Assembly: GCF_004023625.1 (NCBI RefSeq)
Contig: NZ_ML137710.1
Span: 111,914-175,913, forward strand
DNA from: Streptomyces cavernae
GTDB taxonomy: Bacteria > Actinomycetota > Actinomycetes > Streptomycetales > Streptomycetaceae
Length of the DNA: 64,000 bases
Direction: 5' to 3'
In this document: one piece after another, positions 59,926 to 64,000 of the stretch
Layout of the letters: the number at the start of each line of letters is the position of its first letter
How positions within the stretch are numbered: position 1 is the stretch's first letter
Program-made: the position numbers and the translations under genes
Notes under the pieces: generated by a model
Told to the model about the DNA's origin: nothing
Seen by the model: the letters and a program-made list of their open reading frames with translations, nothing else
Database searches by the model: none

Positions 59926-62814
59926 GTGGCGGGCGAGTCCCCCGACAGGTCGAAGCAGCATGAGCCGTCGGCTGAGCCGACGCGGGGAAACGCCTCCGCG
60001 GTTCCCGCTCATTCCGATCCGCGCCTCGCCGTGGCCCGCGAGAGCGTGGCCGCGGCGGCACGGGTGGATCAGGCGACGGCGGTCTTCTCCACGCGGGCAC
60101 TGGTGTCCGCCGACGACGAATCCGACCCCGAGGCTGCGTCCGACTCCGTGTCCGACACCGACCCCGGGGCCGCCCCGGCCTCCGCCCGCTTCGCGGCCAA
60201 GCTCCCGACGGAGGGCGACGCACGCCTGCGCGCGGCTGTGGCGGCCTGGGTGGCCTCCGCGGACGACGCGGAGGGCGCGGAGGCCACGGAGGGCGTCGGC
60301 GGCTCGGACGGCCCGCAGACCGCCGATGAGGCGGAGAGCGCCGACGAGGCGGAGGCCGTGACGGAGCCGGAGGGTTCCGAGGGCCTGGGGGAGCCGGAGA
60401 ACGCCGGGGAGCCGGAGGACGCCGGGGAGCCGGAAGGCGCTGTGGAGCCGGAAGACGCGGCGGAAGCGGATGAAGCCGAAGAGCCGGATGAACCGGACCA
60501 TTCGGAGGATCTGGACGACGCGGGTGACGTGGATGTCGCGGGCGCCGTGGACGACGCCGAGGAAGACGCCGAGGAGTCGGCGAACGCGGAGGCGCGCCCC
60601 GTCGGCGAGTCCGACGAATCCGGTGAACCCGGCGACTCCGACGGCTCCGGCGAGTCCGGCGAGTCCGACGAATCCGTTGGCTCCGGCGAGTCGGATGAGT
60701 CCGGTGAAGCCGACGGTCTCGCCGAATCGGATGAGTCCGAAAAGACGGATGAACCGGCCGAAATGGGCGAATCCGGCGAGGTGGTCGACTCCGGCGCGTC
60801 GGAGGATGCCGTAACCGATCCTCGTACGACCGAGAGCTCCGACCTCTCCAAGGAAGAAGACGACACCGACGCCGAGTCGGGCGGGCGATCGGACGCCGAG
60901 TCGGACTCGGACGGAGGACCGGACGCCGAGTCGGACTCGGACGGAGGACCGGACGCCGAGTCGGACTCGGACGGAGGACCGGACGCCGAGTCGGACTCGG
61001 ACGGAGGACCGGACGCCGAGTCGGGCGGAGAGCCGGACGTCGAGCCGGAGGCGGACGCGGAGGCGGAAGGGGAGACGGAAGGGGAGACGGACGGCGAGTC
61101 CGGCCCCGAGGACAAGCCGGTCGATCAACCCACCGCGGTCTTCAAGACCCCGCGGCGTGTCGTCGATCAGCCCACCACCATGCTCAAGCTGGGCGACGCC
61201 AAGTCCGAGCCGGACGACAAGCCGGCCGGCAAGGCTTCGGGCGAGGCCCCGGCCGAAGACGGGGGTGGGGGCGAGGGCGAGGAAACGCCCAAGAGCGAGG
61301 ACAAGGACAAGGGCGAGGCAAAGGGCAAGGGTGACGAAAAGCCCAAGGTCGAGTCCGATTCGGAGCGGACCAGCAAGTTCGTCGCGCTGAAGTCGCTCGA
61401 CGAGCCGCAGACCCGGCCGAAGCCCCCCGCCCAGGTCCAGAACACCCCGCCCCCCGCCGCTCCGCGCGCCTCCTCCACCCAGACCACCGCCATTCCGCAG
61501 GTGGGCCCCGAGCGCACCGCCCAGCAGCCGCTGCCCCCCAAGCCCCCGCTGGACCTGCTCGCGGAGCTGACCAACACCCCGGAGACACCCGTACGCACGC
61601 TCGTGCGTCGGGTCAAGATCTGGACCCCGCTGGTCATCCTGCTCGCGGTGATCTTTGCGACCGTACAGGCCCTGCGCCCGCTGCCCACTCCGTCCCTGAC
61701 GCTGACGGCCGCCGGAACGCACGCCTTCAAGGGCGACAAGGTCCAGCTCCCGTGGCCCGGTGAGGGCCAGGGCTGGCTGGACGTCAACGGCATCGGCACG
61801 ATGGACAACTTCGGCGAGCAGAAGCCGGTCGCCATCGGCTCGGTGGCCAAGGCCATGACGGCGTATCTGATCCTGAAGGACCACCCGATGAAGCCGGGCG
61901 AGGGTGGCGCGAAGATCGAGGTGGACGCCAAGGCCGAGGCCGAGGGCAAGCTCGACGAGAAGGAGAAGGAGTCCACGCTCAACACGGTGAAGGAGGGCGA
62001 CGTGCTGACGGAGAAGGACGCCATCGCCGCCATCATGATCCCCTCCGCCAACAACATCGCCCGCCTGCTGGCCCGTTGGGACGCCGGTTCCGAGGCCGCG
62101 TTCGTCAAGAAGATGAACGCCGCCGCCAAGGAACTCGGCATGAAGAACACCAAGTACACCGACCCCTCCGGGCTGATGGAGACGACCGTCTCCACCGCCG
62201 AGGACCAGGTGAAGCTGGGCAACGAGCTGGTGAACATGCCCGCCCTGACGGACATCACCAAGCTGCCGAGCTGGGTCGACCCGTCGGGCACGAAGTGGCG
62301 CAACTGGAACCAGCTCGTTCCGTACAACGGCGCCATCGGCATCAAGACCGGCACCACCACCAAGGCGGGCGGCAACCTGCTCTTCGCCGCCACCAAGGAC
62401 GTCGGCGGCGAGACGGTGACCGTCGTCGGCGCCATCCTCGGCCAGCACGAGGCGCCGATCATCGACACCGTCATCCGGGTGAGCAAGGACGCGATGATCG
62501 CCGCGCGGGACGTGCTGACCTCGGAGAAGATCCTCTCGAAGGGCGATGTCGTCGGTTACGTGGACAACGGGCTCGGCGGGCGCACGCCCGTGGTGGTCAC
62601 CAAGGACGTCTCGGCTGTGGGCTGGGCCGGACAGACCGTCAAGCTGACGCTCGCCGACGGCGGCGAGACGATTCCGCAATCGGCCGCGGCGGGAACCAAG
62701 GTGGGTGTTTTGGACGTCGGAGATGGTACGGGGGACGCGGTCGAGGTGCCCGTCGCCCTGAAGTCCGAAATGACCGAACCCGGCTTCGGCGCCAAGCTGA
62801 CCCGGGTGAGCTGA
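59926..62814 (+). CDS. D-alanyl-D-alanine carboxypeptidase with 560-residue acidic cytosolic tail
   Basis: 962 residues. The C-terminal half is a penicillin-binding peptidase S11: S-V-A-K (Ser 639), S-A-N (707-709), K-T-G (807-809), GIKTGTTTKAGG. It trims the terminal D-Ala of peptidoglycan. A single membrane segment lies at about 563-585 (IWTPLVILLAVIFATVQAL), so the first 560 residues should be cytosolic. That tail is extremely Glu/Asp/Ser-rich with 10-residue repeats DAESDSDGGP (323-362) and short motifs V-D-Q-A/P-T-A-V-F at 47, 399 and (varied) 413, then a Pro-rich linker. A Thr in such a motif is a plausible target of Ser/Thr kinases and FHA domains (inference). GTG 59926 has GGAGGAGG five bases upstream. 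Confidence 0.92.
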   Translation: MAGESPDRSKQHEPSAEPTRGNASAVPAHSDPRLAVARESVAAAARVDQATAVFSTRALVSADDESDPEAASDSVSDTDPGAAPASARFAAKLPTEGDARLRAAVAAWVASADDAEGAEATEGVGGSDGPQTADEAESADEAEAVTEPEGSEGLGEPENAGEPEDAGEPEGAVEPEDAAEADEAEEPDEPDHSEDLDDAGDVDVAGAVDDAEEDAEESANAEARPVGESDESGEPGDSDGSGESGESDESVGSGESDESGEADGLAESDESEKTDEPAEMGESGEVVDSGASEDAVTDPRTTESSDLSKEEDDTDAESGGRSDAESDSDGGPDAESDSDGGPDAESDSDGGPDAESDSDGGPDAESGGEPDVEPEADAEAEGETEGETDGESGPEDKPVDQPTAVFKTPRRVVDQPTTMLKLGDAKSEPDDKPAGKASGEAPAEDGGGGEGEETPKSEDKDKGEAKGKGDEKPKVESDSERTSKFVALKSLDEPQTRPKPPAQVQNTPPPAAPRASSTQTTAIPQVGPERTAQQPLPPKPPLDLLAELTNTPETPVRTLVRRVKIWTPLVILLAVIFATVQALRPLPTPSLTLTAAGTHAFKGDKVQLPWPGEGQGWLDVNGIGTMDNFGEQKPVAIGSVAKAMTAYLILKDHPMKPGEGGAKIEVDAKAEAEGKLDEKEKESTLNTVKEGDVLTEKDAIAAIMIPSANNIARLLARWDAGSEAAFVKKMNAAAKELGMKNTKYTDPSGLMETTVSTAEDQVKLGNELVNMPALTDITKLPSWVDPSGTKWRNWNQLVPYNGAIGIKTGTTTKAGGNLLFAATKDVGGETVTVVGAILGQHEAPIIDTVIRVSKDAMIAARDVLTSEKILSKGDVVGYVDNGLGGRTPVVVTKDVSAVGWAGQTVKLTLADGGETIPQSAAAGTKVGVLDVGDGTGDAVEVPVALKSEMTEPGFGAKLTRVS
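60892..61023 (+). repeat. 30-bp tandem repeat in the carboxypeptidase gene
   Basis: Four perfect copies plus a partial one, starting at 60892, 60922, 60952, 60982 and 61012, each encoding DAESDSDGGP. The identity at DNA level suggests recent expansion within the acidic tail. Confidence 0.93.
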
Positions 62815-63063
62815 CAGAAGGAGCGTCCCCGGGCCGGCGCCTGACCAGCGCGGCCCGGTTCAGCGGGCCCGGTGCATGGACCGGCACCGGGCCGGTAAGA
62901 GGCAGTAAGAGGAACAGCGCCGGACCACGCAGCCAGCAGCCGCACCCCGTCGGCGGAGCCCCAACCGGGCGCTCCTCGGCGGGGTGCGTGCTAGCGTCGC
63001 GAGATCGGGGCAGGTCGGGAGCCGCGAGCCCCGGCCGAGTACGACACGGGGAGTGCCAGCACA

Positions 63064-64000
63064 GTGGCCACTGCGGAGCCGACGCACGCCGACGACGCCG
63101 ATGCGGGACGGGGACCGGGACGATCCTCGGGGCGGGGCCCGCGAATACGGCTGCCCGAACGCACCACGGAGACACCCGGGCAGTCCACCACGAGACCCGG
63201 TCCGGCCCGCCCGGACCCGAAGCCCACCACCAGGGCTTCCCACCGCACGTCCGACCACGCCGGCGCGCCCCACCCCCAGCACCACAACGCCAAGCCCGCC
63301 GTCGCCCCGGGCCACGACAACGACCCCGCGCCCACTCCGGACGGCGAGGGAGAACCCGCCCCCGCCGCGGACCTCGAAGGCTCCACGGTGCCCAAGGAGC
63401 CCGCGAAACCCACGGCCCGAACTGCAACGGCCGACGCGCCCGCGACACCGAAAGGCCCCGAACCACCGGAAGGCCCCGCGGCACCAGGTGAACCGGCAGC
63501 ACCGGAAGGCCCCGCGGCACCGGTAGGCACTGCGGCGCTGGAAGGTCCCCCGGCAGCGGAAGAACCGGCAACACCGGCAACACCGGCAACACCGGCAACA
63601 CCGGAAGAACCGGAAGGACCGGCAGCACCGGAAGGTCCTACGCCACCGGAAGGACCGGCAACACTGGAAGGTCCCACGCCACCGGAAAGCCCGGCAGCAC
63701 CGGAAGGCCCCGTGAACGCCACACCGCCCGCGGAGGAGTCCGCCCCGCGTCTCCGCCCCGGTCACGATCCCCGTGGACAAGGTGGGCACCATCGCTTCAC
63801 CGAGCACCCGGCCGCCCTCATCACCGGGCTCGCCGGCGTCCTGCACGTCGTCTGGTTCTTCACCTTCGCGAACAGCGGTGGCGATCTCGCGGCGCAGGAC
63901 GCCTGGGCCGAGTTCGTCGGGCGGCACCCGGACTCGGCGTACAACCTCGCCTGGTACGGCGGTATGCACCCGGTCTCGTACAGCGTCGTCTCCCCCTATC
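63064..64000 (+). CDS. Membrane protein with long Pro/Ala/Glu-rich N-terminus (partial)
   Basis: 312 codons are visible before the window ends; no stop is reached. The first 245 residues are disordered, rich in Pro, Ala, Thr and Glu with repeated P-E-G-P and P-A-T segments. The start of a membrane domain follows: ALITGLAGVLHVVWFFTFAN, then AWAEFVGRHPDSAYNLAWYG and GMHPVSYSVVSPY. The last part resembles a family of Streptomyces multi-pass membrane proteins of unknown function, possibly glycosyltransferase-like. GTG 63064 has GGGGAG ten bases upstream. Codon use in the disordered part is normal for the genome. Confidence 0.75.
   Translation, partial: MATAEPTHADDADAGRGPGRSSGRGPRIRLPERTTETPGQSTTRPGPARPDPKPTTRASHRTSDHAGAPHPQHHNAKPAVAPGHDNDPAPTPDGEGEPAPAADLEGSTVPKEPAKPTARTATADAPATPKGPEPPEGPAAPGEPAAPEGPAAPVGTAALEGPPAAEEPATPATPATPATPEEPEGPAAPEGPTPPEGPATLEGPTPPESPAAPEGPVNATPPAEESAPRLRPGHDPRGQGGHHRFTEHPAALITGLAGVLHVVWFFTFANSGGDLAAQDAWAEFVGRHPDSAYNLAWYGGMHPVSYSVVSPY
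63571..63606 (+). repeat. 9-bp tandem repeat, four copies
   Basis: ACACCGGCA is repeated four times (last copy with one change), encoding Thr-Pro-Ala in the disordered segment of the partial membrane protein. Confidence 0.85.

Noticed and set aside
59755..62679. 974-residue minus-strand ORF opposite the carboxypeptidase
   Set aside because: It mirrors the Glu/Asp/Ser-rich coding strand as Arg/Leu-rich sequence and has no family motif; the plus-strand frame has all PBP motifs.

Overview
The window is high-GC (about 70%) actinobacterial chromosome and almost certainly comes from a Streptomyces. The evidence is codon bias with G/C in third positions, GTG/TTG starts with GGAGG-type ribosome sites, a rare TTA (bldA) codon, an XRE/DUF397 pair, a GPP34 protein, and above all an AfsK/AfsR/AfsS secondary-metabolism locus with a complete F420 gene (fbiC) nearby. 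No rRNA, tRNA, CRISPR array or intact transposase gene was seen. One short transposon-like element (MITE) and several tandem repeats are present.

Layout. 1-3.6 kb: homopolymer C/G tracts, an exported flavin amine oxidase, a secreted protein carrying a TTA codon, and a 126-bp MITE inserted at that gene's stop codon. 3.6-10.6 kb: flavin monooxygenase divergent from DoxX/DUF35/GNAT; a PNPOx-like oxidase, a 34.6-copy heptanucleotide repeat, a cysteine-less thiolase, then divergent acyl-CoA dehydrogenase and a deazaflavin-dependent enzyme. 10.9-23.3 kb: TetR regulator, VOC protein (KbpA-like position), AfsK kinase, an enoyl-CoA hydratase/DUF35/Ltp2 operon divergent from an acyl-CoA ligase, then AfsS (expanded repeats) and AfsR. 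23.7-31.2 kb: two operons of amidohydrolases, luciferase-like oxidoreductases, SDR and aldehyde dehydrogenase. 31.4-38.1 kb: terpene synthase, a gene-poor stretch, deazaflavin enzyme, PHP-type phosphoesterase, LLM oxidoreductase, alpha/beta hydrolase. 38.2-49.2 kb: FbiC, a Clp-N-like protein with a two-component system, a membrane-anchored exported protein, ADP-ribosylglycohydrolase, sodium:solute symporter. 49.7-57 kb: SDR, ABC exporter with divergent two-component system, EthD-like protein. 57.2-64 kb: DUF397/XRE pair, GPP34, a D,D-carboxypeptidase with a very long acidic tail, and the start of a membrane protein that runs off the window.

Main observation. A palindrome, CTGACG-N3-CGTCAG, occurs about ten times, always with a 3-bp spacer, and in front of exactly those genes that look like one acyl-CoA/oxidative catabolic pathway (monooxygenase, two Ltp-type thiolases, two DUF35 proteins, acyl-CoA dehydrogenase, hydratase, ligase, amidohydrolases, LLM enzymes, two SDRs, ALDH, EthD-like protein). 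I propose a scattered catabolic regulon wrapped around the afsK-afsR locus. The TetR gene at 10918-11565, which has a weak copy of the motif over its own start codon, is the leading candidate regulator. The substrate cannot be read from the sequence. FbiC supplies the F420 that some of the LLM and Ddn-like enzymes may need.
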